Notes: generated by a model from the letters alone, not told the origin. 60,358 nucleotides of DNA from an uncultured Saprospiraceae bacterium (GCA_937927575.1 CALBEE010000009.1:1-60358); one strand, 5' to 3'; positions 1-6,981 are shown, numbered from the stretch's first letter. Translations and numbers: made by a program.

Positions 1-597
1 AGCGTTTATGGGTTGCTCACTATTATAATGTTGAGTAGGCGTATGACCAATATATATTTCATGAAAATGTTTCAAGCGTTTTGGATAGCGTATAGATTCA
101 GGATCTAAAGTTTCGTCGGTGGCGATCGCCATTTCTAATAAAGTACGATCCCATATAAAACTAGATTCATTGTACTCACCATTGGGACCATGCATAGAAG
201 TAAAACCTGCATGAACAAATAGTCTATTTTTTTCGTCAATATGAAAGTATGGCATATTTCCAAAAAATATTAAGTGACGCTCTTTGTCCTCTTTTGTTTT
301 CCCTTCATATTGTTGCATCGTGACTTTACCGCCATGCGCTTCCCAATTAGCATTGGACGCTCCAGTAGACAACCAATACTCACAATTCAAATCGTGATTC
401 CCTTTAATAAAAATACAATTGCGAGTATTATTTAGTCCTATTAAATATTCAATGACATTGTACGATCCGCTCCAACCATCCACGAGATCTCCCAAGAAAA
501 TCAAAGTGTCATCTTCTCTAAGGTCTATCTTTTCAATGATTTGGAGCAAGGCCTTATAGGCTCCGTGTACATCTCCTATGGCTATGATTCTGGACAT
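1..597 (-). CDS. Calcineurin-like metallophosphoesterase, C-terminus cut by window edge
   Basis: The reading frame starts at the ATG whose complement is at 595-597 and stays open to base 1, giving 199 codons without a stop. It shows the classical metallophosphoesterase series: GDVHG at residues 8-12, GDLVDG near 36-41, GNHD near 67-70, and a late FVHAGF block. These supply the ligands for a two-metal centre. The layout resembles serine/threonine phosphatase and diadenosine-tetraphosphatase-like enzymes of about 220-250 residues, so only a short C-terminal piece is missing. The usual arginine after GDxVD is replaced (GDLVDG, not GDxVDRG). It lies 9 bases after the macrodomain-like gene and is probably the last or next-to-last gene of the NAD/ADP-ribose operon. 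A nucleotide or RNA-end phosphatase role is inferred from context; the substrate is not determined. Confidence 0.85.
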   Translation of the reverse strand, partial: MSRIIAIGDVHGAYKALLQIIEKIDLREDDTLIFLGDLVDGWSGSYNVIEYLIGLNNTRNCIFIKGNHDLNCEYWLSTGASNANWEAHGGKVTMQQYEGKTKEDKERHLIFFGNMPYFHIDEKNRLFVHAGFTSMHGPNGEYNESSFIWDRTLLEMAIATDETLDPESIRYPKRLKHFHEIYIGHTPTQHYNSEQPINA

Positions 598-606
598 TGG
601 ATATTA

Positions 607-1608
607 TTATAAATTTTGATTAACAAGATCACAAAAATCATTAATATCCTCCCTAGGTTGTCCATAACTAACAATTTTAATTTCCAATGGATAATTAAAA
701 TATTTGTAAACACTTTTCTTAATTGCATCGAAAATCCAAGACGACTTATTTCCAAATGCTCCACCTCCTACTAATGTTAAAAAAAGATTTTTATTCCCAT
801 TTCTTTGCATATTATAGATAGCGGCTAAAATCGTTGCTTCGTAAGTAGCCTCTAGAACTAAACAGGCAAATGGTTTGAATAATTCGGAATCAACCTGTGA
901 ATAAGAAACGGGTAAAGCCGAACAGTACACTTGACTAACATCATGTTTTGAATCAGAGATTGTAACTTCCGTATCCCATTGAATACCTACTTTAAGCTTA
1001 CTTTTCAGTGAATCATACTCCATTTCGTCAATCGAATTTAAAACCATATTAACATACTTCAATCCATCAAGTGATGGTAAAGCATATCCGTTTTCCATTT
1101 TCCACAAGTTTCTTTTTGAGTTATTTAGGGCATTCCCGATTTCATCCAAACAATTAATTTGATTATTTGAGGTTTGACCTAACTGACCTTTTAAGGGCAC
1201 AAAGTAGTTTCGATAAATTGTTCCAGCGCCACAGGCAATTGCACAGGCAGGTCCTTGAGTTAAATCGTTTTCATATCTAGCAATCCCATTCTCAGGTGTA
1301 ACATAAGGTTGAACCATCTCCAATAAATTAAACTGTGATGCGGCTTGAAATACGGCATTACTATTTTCAACATTGGCGTGTAACATCTTTACATCACCAA
1401 CAACTTGTGAAACCTTTAATTTATCATTTAATGACTCCGATGGGCGAATCTTTTCTCTCAATTGCCTGAGTGAAGCTATTTCTAAGGAGCCCAAATTATA
1501 ATTCAATCCATTTACTTTAGAAATAAGAGTGGTCCCAACTATCTCTAATTTATTATGAACATTCTCACGTCCACCTTCCTTAAATCCCACCAAATCTTCA
1601 AACCACAT
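607..1608 (-). CDS. Macrodomain/PARG-like protein, predicted ADP-ribose-binding or hydrolysing
   Basis: 333 residues from the ATG at 1608, which lies 4 bases after the stop of the NAMPT-like gene with AGGA just upstream. A longer reading starts at a GTG at 1641 inside the preceding gene and is less likely. The protein begins MWFEDLVGF. It carries a central GDVKxLH...NA...ASQFN segment, then GPACAIACGAGT, and near the C-terminus LVGGGAFGN followed by a tryptophan and a helix. The ASQFN and GGGAFGN blocks look like the two ligand-binding loops of macrodomain/PARG-fold proteins, though the match is distant and made by eye. If correct it binds or removes ADP-ribose or a derivative, in line with the NADAR, KptA and Nudix neighbours. 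It is not a canonical PARG: no clear GGG-X-QEE signature is visible. Confidence 0.6.
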   Translation of the reverse strand: MWFEDLVGFKEGGRENVHNKLEIVGTTLISKVNGLNYNLGSLEIASLRQLREKIRPSESLNDKLKVSQVVGDVKMLHANVENSNAVFQAASQFNLLEMVQPYVTPENGIARYENDLTQGPACAIACGAGTIYRNYFVPLKGQLGQTSNNQINCLDEIGNALNNSKRNLWKMENGYALPSLDGLKYVNMVLNSIDEMEYDSLKSKLKVGIQWDTEVTISDSKHDVSQVYCSALPVSYSQVDSELFKPFACLVLEATYEATILAAIYNMQRNGNKNLFLTLVGGGAFGNKSSWIFDAIKKSVYKYFNYPLEIKIVSYGQPREDINDFCDLVNQNL

Positions 1609-1612
1609 ACAA

Positions 1613-3067
1613 TTATCCTTTAACGCGTTTCCTAATTTCACTTAAGCTGTCATCTAATATTAATGTTCCATCTCTAAAGATTTCTTTCAACTCTCCTTCA
1701 GCTTCCTCCTTCCAACTTACTTGATCCTGTAATTGATATTTACCATTTTCTATTACAATTTTTATTAACCCTTTTGCCGATTTCTTTGTGCCATCATCAG
1801 TGATAGGATCTTTATAGATATCACGCCCTTCACCATTGACCTCTCCATATGTTGCCTTCATTGCAAAGCCAAAAGTATCTCTGGTATTATACTGATAAGT
1901 AAATGACCCAACGCCTAAAACCACATTGGTAGACGCAAATCCTTTTTCCTTTAGACCTTCACAAATATTTTTTGCCCGGTCCAAAGTGATACTATCTCCA
2001 TAAATTGCACCTATATGACTATCTAATTCTTTATAACCCTTATCATTTATAGTGCCTCCAAAAATATCCCATAGTAATTCTACAACACCTTTTCTTTCTG
2101 CCTGATGAGCACCTTCTTTATTTCCACAAATGATTTTTACAGGATCACCACTATCAGGTCTTATCACGACCTTACCATCTCTTGCCAATACTTCATCTTT
2201 CAAATTTGGTAAATACTCTTGTAATACTTTCCATAAATCCCAAGTATCAGATACTACAGATACGATACCGTTAGGATATACATCACTGATTAATCTTCTA
2301 AATGTTTCTTGCTCTGCTTCATTAGTACCCATACTCATTACTGAATGTTCGGTAGCTGCTACAGATCCACCCACTAATTCATTATCAGAATTGGCATTAT
2401 AATATTGCTCTAGAAAATCTATGCTCGGAATAGTATCCGTACCCGTAAAGCTCAATAAATGACCGGAAGCACTAATCAATGCAGCTTCCAATCCCGCCAT
2501 ACCTCGCATAGAAAAATCATGTCCTTGCCAATCCACAAATTCAGGTATAGAAGAAGTTTCTGCAGCATACTTGTCCAATATCATCCGATACTGTTTCGCA
2601 ATAGTCGCAGAATTACATGGCATCCATACGGTAGTAGATAGAATAGTCTCAAAATAATTCGTAAGCCAAAAAAATTCAGGCTTACTATTATACATCGTAA
2701 ACATAGGCACTCTAATAGGCACCGAAACACCTTCCGGTAATGCCTTAAACACCATAGGAATATATCCTAGATCATATAGAGATTCGATATGTTGAATCCC
2801 TACAGAATTAGGTCCTAAATAATTATTTATTCTTCTTGTATAGGCGTATAATACTTCCTCCTTTGGTTTGTCAAAAAAATTCGTGTTAAAATCTTCAATG
2901 ATATACTTCTTAATGAAATACTGTAAGCCAAAAAAGACTACTTCCTCAATTCCATCGATTCTACTTTTTCTCGGTGTCCAATTAGAGTAGACCAATGTAG
3001 TACCATCTGGATATTGTCTTCTATGGTCAACTTTATAACCATCCGTATATAAGAGTGGATTCATCAT
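1613..3067 (-). CDS. Nicotinamide phosphoribosyltransferase-like protein (NAMPT/NadV family)
   Basis: 484 residues, the usual NAMPT length. Recognisable blocks are TDGYKVDHRRQYP at 8-20, GTDTI at 209-213, the TEHS histidine at 241 (equivalent to the phosphorylated histidine of human NAMPT), and VIRPDSGDP at 301-309. Family members join nicotinamide to PRPP to give NMN, the first step of two-step NAD salvage in the cytoplasm. No NMN adenylyltransferase is present in the window. Two consecutive ATGs open the gene 26 bases after kptA. In phage NAD-reconstitution pathway NARP1, a protein of this family (Namat) instead transfers ADP-ribose from its pyrophosphate to nicotinamide. The pairing here with a Prs-like gene makes that alternative worth testing. 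Family assignment is secure; the exact sugar donor is not. Confidence 0.9.
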   Translation of the reverse strand: MMNPLLYTDGYKVDHRRQYPDGTTLVYSNWTPRKSRIDGIEEVVFFGLQYFIKKYIIEDFNTNFFDKPKEEVLYAYTRRINNYLGPNSVGIQHIESLYDLGYIPMVFKALPEGVSVPIRVPMFTMYNSKPEFFWLTNYFETILSTTVWMPCNSATIAKQYRMILDKYAAETSSIPEFVDWQGHDFSMRGMAGLEAALISASGHLLSFTGTDTIPSIDFLEQYYNANSDNELVGGSVAATEHSVMSMGTNEAEQETFRRLISDVYPNGIVSVVSDTWDLWKVLQEYLPNLKDEVLARDGKVVIRPDSGDPVKIICGNKEGAHQAERKGVVELLWDIFGGTINDKGYKELDSHIGAIYGDSITLDRAKNICEGLKEKGFASTNVVLGVGSFTYQYNTRDTFGFAMKATYGEVNGEGRDIYKDPITDDGTKKSAKGLIKIVIENGKYQLQDQVSWKEEAEGELKEIFRDGTLILDDSLSEIRKRVKG

Positions 3068-3093
3068 AATTTAGTATTTAAGTTTTCTAATTT

Positions 3094-3645
3094 TTAGTCT
3101 TTTTGTTGCTTTATATATTTTGGATCAACGTACTTTGTTAACCACACTCCGTTTTTAGACTGATAAAAGTTGTTTCCATCATCAAACATTCTTTTTGCAT
3201 CTATAATCAAGATTTGTGGCTTTCCGTGTCTAGAACCTACATTTCTAGCAGTTTCTTTTTCATGACTCAAATGCACATGCTGTCTGCTTCCTTTTTTTAT
3301 GCCTTTACGGAGTATCGAATTTACATTATTAATTGAAGTTCCATGATATAAAATATTAGGTGGCTCCATAGGATCTAGATTAATATCAATTTGAATACTA
3401 TGTCCCTGATTCGCACGAATTTTCGTTTTATCCTCATTAAATGTAAAGCGTTGCTTGTTATTCGTTTCTACTACAACATCTAATATCTCATGGGTAAATA
3501 AAATTTTCCTTGTTTTTGATTTTTCAATTAGCTGCGTAACATTAGCCCAGCCATTTTTATCTAATTCAAGATGTATCAAACTAGGCTGATGCCTAAGCAC
3601 CAAGCTCAAAAATTTGCTTTTGTGTTTTATATCTTTTTCGTTCAT
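3094..3645 (-). CDS. kptA: RNA 2'-phosphotransferase KptA/Tpt1
   Basis: 183 residues, full length. The N-terminal winged-helix part has SKFLSLVLRH, with Arg18-His19 at the positions of the catalytic pair of bacterial Tpt1, followed by DxNGWANVxxLI. The ADP-ribosyltransferase half has RANQGH at 77-82, LYHGTS at 99-104, and a C-terminal GVWLT block. Tpt1 removes an internal RNA 2'-phosphate by transferring it to NAD, giving ADP-ribose-1'',2''-cyclic phosphate and nicotinamide. Both products are natural substrates for neighbours in this operon: nicotinamide for the NAMPT-like protein, and the ADP-ribose species for Nudix, NADAR, macro-like or phosphoesterase proteins. It sits 20 bases after the DUF4291 gene and 26 before the NAMPT-like gene. 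No RNA ligase is seen in the window. Confidence 0.93.
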   Translation of the reverse strand: MNEKDIKHKSKFLSLVLRHQPSLIHLELDKNGWANVTQLIEKSKTRKILFTHEILDVVVETNNKQRFTFNEDKTKIRANQGHSIQIDINLDPMEPPNILYHGTSINNVNSILRKGIKKGSRQHVHLSHEKETARNVGSRHGKPQILIIDAKRMFDDGNNFYQSKNGVWLTKYVDPKYIKQQKD

Positions 3646-3665
3646 GATTTTACTTACTCTTTTTC

Positions 3666-4295
3666 TTATAATCCTATTTGATGCTGTATCACTTCGGAAT
3701 CTGGTATATACACCTGCTCTTGTGGTACTAATAATTCATTAATATTACCGTCATCAATTTTTGATTTCTGATTCCGTACAAATTCCGTTACATCAACTAT
3801 TTCTATAATCATCTCGGTTGCAAATTCCTCTAAGATTTGACCCTTGAGACCCAACTGAATTGCTTTTCTCTCTTGCTTATAGCCATAGATATCATGGTCA
3901 GGATCCCATTGTAAGCGTACCGGATATTGTTCTAATTTATTTTTCCATACTTCTTGTGTTTCATATAGGTCTTTCTTATATGAAGAGAATACGCTAAGTG
4001 ACAATATTTTATCAAAATCGATTTTCTTTATGCGTATAGCTAATATTTTTTCTTGACCTTCTTTCTCTGCCCAGCCGGCTCTGTACATCATCCAAAGAAA
4101 ATTAGGTTTTATCCATGACATTCTCGTAAAGCTGTAATGCGTGCCACCAAATTTTTGAATTTTAATCGCGTAATCAGCAATTGCCGGTCTAAATGCTTGG
4201 TACACGAAAAGCGTATCATCATCTTGTTGTGCCAATATATGTCTCCCTTGATTAGGGACTATTTCTAAATAATTCTTATATTTTATTGTTTTCAT
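3666..4295 (-). CDS. DUF4291 domain protein
   Basis: 209 residues. The DUF4291 hallmarks are clear: DDDTLFVYQAFRPAIADYAI, a phenylalanine-glycine turn, then FTRMSWIKPNFLWMMYRAGWA and an AIRI strand, followed by a histidine-rich QWDPDHD segment about two-thirds along. The family spans nearly the whole protein. It has no signal peptide or membrane segment, so it should be cytoplasmic. To my knowledge no biochemical function is established. Its place between kptA (20 bases downstream) and the deoxyribosyltransferase-like gene (31 bases upstream) puts it inside an NAD/ADP-ribose operon, so an enzymatic role on ADP-ribosylated or RNA substrates can be proposed by context only. Family membership is confident; function is not. 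Confidence 0.85.
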   Translation of the reverse strand: MKTIKYKNYLEIVPNQGRHILAQQDDDTLFVYQAFRPAIADYAIKIQKFGGTHYSFTRMSWIKPNFLWMMYRAGWAEKEGQEKILAIRIKKIDFDKILSLSVFSSYKKDLYETQEVWKNKLEQYPVRLQWDPDHDIYGYKQERKAIQLGLKGQILEEFATEMIIEIVDVTEFVRNQKSKIDDGNINELLVPQEQVYIPDSEVIQHQIGL

Positions 4296-4326
4296 TTTAA
4301 TTATTACTTGAGTGGACTACTCCACT

Positions 4327-4779
4327 CTATTTTTTTAATTTATTTATTACTGCATTCAAATTATCATAACGTTCAACACCATACATCTCACAAACCACAT
4401 CAACATTTCCCTTTCTCCAAAACCCATTCTCACAAACGACTTTCAATTTTCTTGATTTTGCAAACAAACCAAATTCCAAAAGTGAAATCGGCGATTTAGT
4501 GTTTGCTGCAAAAAACAAAATTATATCATCCGCCTCTTCTAATGCATTTAGCTCCCACTCTACCTGTTCTCTAAATTTTTCATTCTCAATTTCTTGTTTC
4601 CAATCAGAATTCCAAGATTCTCTCCTAGGGTTAAAGACATTAAATGCGTTATCCAACCGATCTTCACAATACTTCTGCCAATTAACCGCCTTATCCATAT
4701 CTATAGATCCAGCAAGAAAAATAGAAGGCTTTGATATATCTTTTTTACTAATATCTTGGGGTGCTTTGAATATGGGCAT
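4327..4779 (-). CDS. Nucleoside 2-deoxyribosyltransferase-like protein
   Basis: 150 residues, matching the small nucleoside deoxyribosyltransferase family. Blocks: FLAGSI at 21-26, NPRR at 50-53, EQVEWEL at 71-77, an alternating strand ADDIILFF at 83-90, and SPISLLEFGLFA at 96-107, in which Glu102 sits where the nucleophilic glutamate is expected. Family enzymes cleave or exchange the N-glycosidic bond of deoxynucleosides or nucleotides, and the fold is related to NAD-cleaving TIR-type folds. Within this operon a role in splitting or recycling a nucleoside or NAD breakdown product is plausible, but that is inference. It lies 34 bases after the NADAR gene and 31 before DUF4291. Gene identity is good; substrate is unknown. 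Confidence 0.82.
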   Translation of the reverse strand: MPIFKAPQDISKKDISKPSIFLAGSIDMDKAVNWQKYCEDRLDNAFNVFNPRRESWNSDWKQEIENEKFREQVEWELNALEEADDIILFFAANTKSPISLLEFGLFAKSRKLKVVCENGFWRKGNVDVVCEMYGVERYDNLNAVINKLKK

Positions 4780-4813
4780 AGTTTATCTCTTTATTAAAAA
4801 GTAATTTTCCTAA

Positions 4814-5368
4814 CTATACCTCTCGATTTATTTGATCTCTAACTTCCATCAAGGCAAATCCAAGTAAGTTTGGACCTTTCCATTCATTAGGGTTTTTTAC
4901 TTCCCTATTATCTTCAGACATACCTATTCCCCAAATAAAATCGACCGGACTTGCTTCTACTAAAATTTTGTCAGTTGTTGCTATCAAAAATTCTTTTAAC
5001 CTAGCATTTTGACTAAACTTTAAATAATTCGCTTGTTTTACAATCTGATATTTATGTTGGTTCCATACTCTATCACTATACCCACTAATCTTTCTACCCA
5101 AAGCTTTTGCCTTTTTCGGATTATCAGTAGCTATTATTTGAGCTGCAATATCTGGATCATGAAACACTCGCGCTTTTCCTTCCATCATATAATGCTCCGC
5201 TGATTTATAGATGACATCATTTTCCATAAATCTAGAAACCCACCATTGGCTAAGACATGATTTAATTATACTTCCATCCTTTGACGGTTGATGTCCCCAG
5301 AAAAACAAGAAATCTAGTACTTCTTCATTATTGTATCTTTCTCTAATATTCTCTATTGTATACTTCAT
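4814..5368 (-). CDS. NADAR (YbiA-like) family protein
   Basis: 184 residues. Typical NADAR blocks: FFWG at 22-25, an SQWW segment at 40-43, SAEHYMMEGKA at 56-66, DRVWNQHKY, NYLKFSQNARLKEFLIAT, a SPVDFIWGIG block, and the closing GPNLLG. E. coli YbiA is an N-glycosidase acting on an early riboflavin intermediate. Other NADAR proteins have been shown to remove ADP-ribose from guanine, including as antitoxins to DarT-type toxins. In this setting, N-glycosidic hydrolysis of an ADP-ribosylated base or NAD derivative is the leading inference. Its ATG overlaps the stop of the prs-like gene in an ATGA, so the two are translationally coupled. No DarT toxin was found next to it. Confidence 0.92.
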   Translation of the reverse strand: MKYTIENIRERYNNEEVLDFLFFWGHQPSKDGSIIKSCLSQWWVSRFMENDVIYKSAEHYMMEGKARVFHDPDIAAQIIATDNPKKAKALGRKISGYSDRVWNQHKYQIVKQANYLKFSQNARLKEFLIATTDKILVEASPVDFIWGIGMSEDNREVKNPNEWKGPNLLGFALMEVRDQINREV

Positions 5369-6201
5369 ATCAATTCACTCATTTTATATTGTACTACTCT
5401 TCTATCTTCTATATTTTTAAAACTGTCAGTAGTAAATATCATTTCAAAATGTTCATCTAAATGATCAAGACCCTTACTAAAAATACCATGGCTAACTACT
5501 AAGTAAAGAGGTCCTGCATTTTTAGCTTTAAGCTCTTGGGCCAATCCCATAAATGTACCTCCACCATCACAAATGTCATCCACTATCAGGCAAGCCTTTG
5601 CATTCAGATCATCTAAGGGAACTTTAAATCCTGATAGTTTGCCTGTTTTTACATCTCTAGTTTTTCCACATTCCACTACTTCATACTCTTGAAGATGTGC
5701 GGCTACTTTATGTATCTTTTTTAATGCCCCTCCATCAGGAGATACGATATACATATCTGTATTGATTTGGTCAGTCACTTTTCTTACTAAGCTATGATTG
5801 TTTATCGCATTACTTTTATTTACTAAAGCAGAAGTCACATCGGAGTGCGGATCGTAGATATGTACCTTATTCAAATCCAATGCATTCAAAATGTCAGCAT
5901 AAACTTTGACACTTAAGGGCTCCCCTTCAACCATCACCCTATCCTGTCTAGCTGCTGGAAAATAAGGAATGAATACTTCAATATGATCGACATCTAATCG
6001 ACGTAAAGCATCAACTGCGATTAATAAGAGACCGAAATCATTAAACGAACACAACCTATGCGTTATCATCACTTTATCAATTACGGTATGAGGTGCTATT
6101 TTAATATGTGGCTCTCCACCGGCAAAACTAAAAGCTTGAAATTCTACCTCTTCATATTGAGGGAATGGTCTAAATGTTGAATCTAAGTTTAAGGCTACCA
6201 T
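5365..6201 (-). CDS. Short PRPP-synthetase-like protein (Prs family; possible ADP-ribose pyrophosphate synthetase)
   Basis: 278 residues, shorter than the roughly 310 of housekeeping Prs. It keeps PYFPAARQDR at 79-88 (ATP site), the DPHS segment at 117-120, and the phosphate-binding loop VDDICDGGGT at 207-216. Housekeeping enzymes have DTAGT in that loop; here it reads DGGGT, a visible change in the ribose-5-phosphate pocket. Family chemistry is pyrophosphoryl transfer from ATP to C1 of ribose-5-phosphate. In the phage NARP1 pathway a Prs homologue acts instead on ADP-ribose. It is the first gene of the operon, with an ATGA overlap into NADAR, and its start lies inside an NrtR-type operator. 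Which sugar it uses cannot be read from sequence alone. Confidence 0.88.
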   Translation of the reverse strand: MVALNLDSTFRPFPQYEEVEFQAFSFAGGEPHIKIAPHTVIDKVMITHRLCSFNDFGLLLIAVDALRRLDVDHIEVFIPYFPAARQDRVMVEGEPLSVKVYADILNALDLNKVHIYDPHSDVTSALVNKSNAINNHSLVRKVTDQINTDMYIVSPDGGALKKIHKVAAHLQEYEVVECGKTRDVKTGKLSGFKVPLDDLNAKACLIVDDICDGGGTFMGLAQELKAKNAGPLYLVVSHGIFSKGLDHLDEHFEMIFTTDSFKNIEDRRVVQYKMSELI

Positions 6202-6221
6202 TTGCGTATATTTTACACAAA
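6201..6221. promoter_or_regulatory. NrtR-type operator, copy 1 (start of prs-like gene)
   Basis: Inverted repeat TTTGCGTA - 5 bases - TACACAAA. It touches the start codon of the prs-like gene and shares its CAAA with the -7 element at 6218-6225, so a bound repressor would block RNA polymerase. The same palindrome recurs at 6253 and 6957. Confidence 0.7.
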
Positions 6222-6248
6222 TATAGATGTACTTATTTCTGGATGCAA
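6218..6248 (-). promoter_or_regulatory. Bacteroidota-type promoter of the NAD/ADP-ribose operon
   Basis: On the minus strand a TTG (6246-6248) is followed after 20 bases by TATATTTG (6218-6225), matching the TTG / TAnnTTTG consensus of Bacteroidota primary promoters. The ATG of the prs-like gene follows 16 bases after the -7 element, so the 5' leader is very short. The -7 element is embedded in operator copy 1. Confidence 0.65.
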
Positions 6249-6252
6249 GTAA

Positions 6253-6273
6253 TTTGTGTATTATTTACGCAAA
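6253..6273. promoter_or_regulatory. NrtR-type operator, copy 2
   Basis: Inverted repeat TTTGTGTA - 5 bases - TACGCAAA, the reverse orientation of copy 1. It lies 52 bases (about five helical turns) from copy 1, overlaps the end of the nrtR-like coding region, and sits just upstream of the -33 element of the prs-like promoter. This spacing would suit cooperative binding or a loop. Confidence 0.65.
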
Positions 6274-6957
6274 CTTAATGTCAAGATTGATTCCTTTTTT
6301 CTCTAACTCCTTGTATTTCTTTGAGTTAAACCTAAATAACTTACCTGGTCTACCGCTACCTGATTTACGAAATTCATCCGTTTCTTCCACAAATCCGAGA
6401 CTTAATACTTTTTTCCGGAAGTTTCTACGATCGATCTTCTGATCAAGTATCGTCATATACAATTGTTCTAAATCAGAAAATGGAAATTTACTATCTAAGA
6501 GATTAAAGCCAATCGGTTGATAATTTAGCTTTGATCTTAACCGCTCCAAGGCCACCTTTATAATATCCGAATGGTCAAACGCCAACTTTGGTATAGTATC
6601 AATGGCATACCATTTCGCCTCCAAGGCATCTGTAGTAGGATTAAGAATCATGTGCTTAGGATTCACTGTTCCAAAATAAGCGACGGATACCACTCTAAAT
6701 CTAGGATCACGATCGATGTTGTCTCCGAATGTATAGAGCTGTTCTAGATATTGCACTTTTACCCCAGTCTCTTCCCTAACCTCACGTTTAACCGCGTCTA
6801 TTAATTTTTCATTATCCAAAACAAAACCACCAGGTAAGGCCCACTTCCCTTTTTGAGATCCATATTTTTGCTTAATTAATAAGACGAAAAGAGATTGATC
6901 TTCATATCCAAATATGATTCCATCTACAGCAAGATTGATATTTTGAGCTAACTTCAA
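6265..6957 (-). CDS. NrtR-type Nudix-wHTH transcriptional regulator of NAD metabolism
   Basis: 230 residues. An N-terminal Nudix domain carries an intact Nudix box: Gly44, Glu50, then REVREETGV at 58-66. A C-terminal winged helix (about 150-230) contains the DRRNFRKK block and SGRPGKLFRF typical of NrtR. NrtR proteins repress NAD biosynthesis genes and are released by ADP-ribose or a related ligand. Because all catalytic Nudix residues are present, this one may also hydrolyse ADP-ribose or a similar compound. The start appears to be TTG at 6955-6957; no in-frame ATG lies nearby. A palindromic operator overlaps this start and a second overlaps the 3' end, so autoregulation is likely. The 63-base gap to the prs-like gene contains that gene's own promoter. 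Confidence 0.88.
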   Translation of the reverse strand: MKLAQNINLAVDGIIFGYEDQSLFVLLIKQKYGSQKGKWALPGGFVLDNEKLIDAVKREVREETGVKVQYLEQLYTFGDNIDRDPRFRVVSVAYFGTVNPKHMILNPTTDALEAKWYAIDTIPKLAFDHSDIIKVALERLRSKLNYQPIGFNLLDSKFPFSDLEQLYMTILDQKIDRRNFRKKVLSLGFVEETDEFRKSGSGRPGKLFRFNSKKYKELEKKGINLDIKFA

Positions 6958-6977
6958 ATGCGTAAGTTTTACACAAA
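6957..6977. promoter_or_regulatory. NrtR-type operator, copy 3 (start of the regulator gene)
   Basis: AATGCGTA - 5 bases - TACACAAA. It overlaps the TTG start of the Nudix regulator and the -7 element TATATTTG (minus strand, 6974-6981). From the right half onward it is identical to copy 1 for more than 12 bases, supporting shared control and autoregulation. Confidence 0.68.
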
Positions 6978-6981
6978 TATA
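6974..6981 (-). promoter_or_regulatory. -7 element of the NrtR-like gene
   Basis: TATATTTG on the minus strand, inside operator copy 3, with the TTG start codon 16 bases further on. No clear TTG -33 element was found at the expected distance, so the promoter may be weak. Confidence 0.45.

Noticed and set aside
1609-1641. Longer macro-like gene starting at GTG 1641
   Set aside because: It overlaps the NAMPT-like gene by 29 bases and adds 11 residues before the MWFEDL start; the ATG at 1608 with AGGA upstream is better.
3094-6201. A DarT-type toxin next to NADAR, which would make a DarT-NADAR toxin-antitoxin pair
   Set aside because: None of the adjacent proteins shows a DarT (DUF4433) pattern; DUF4291 is a different family by its own motifs.
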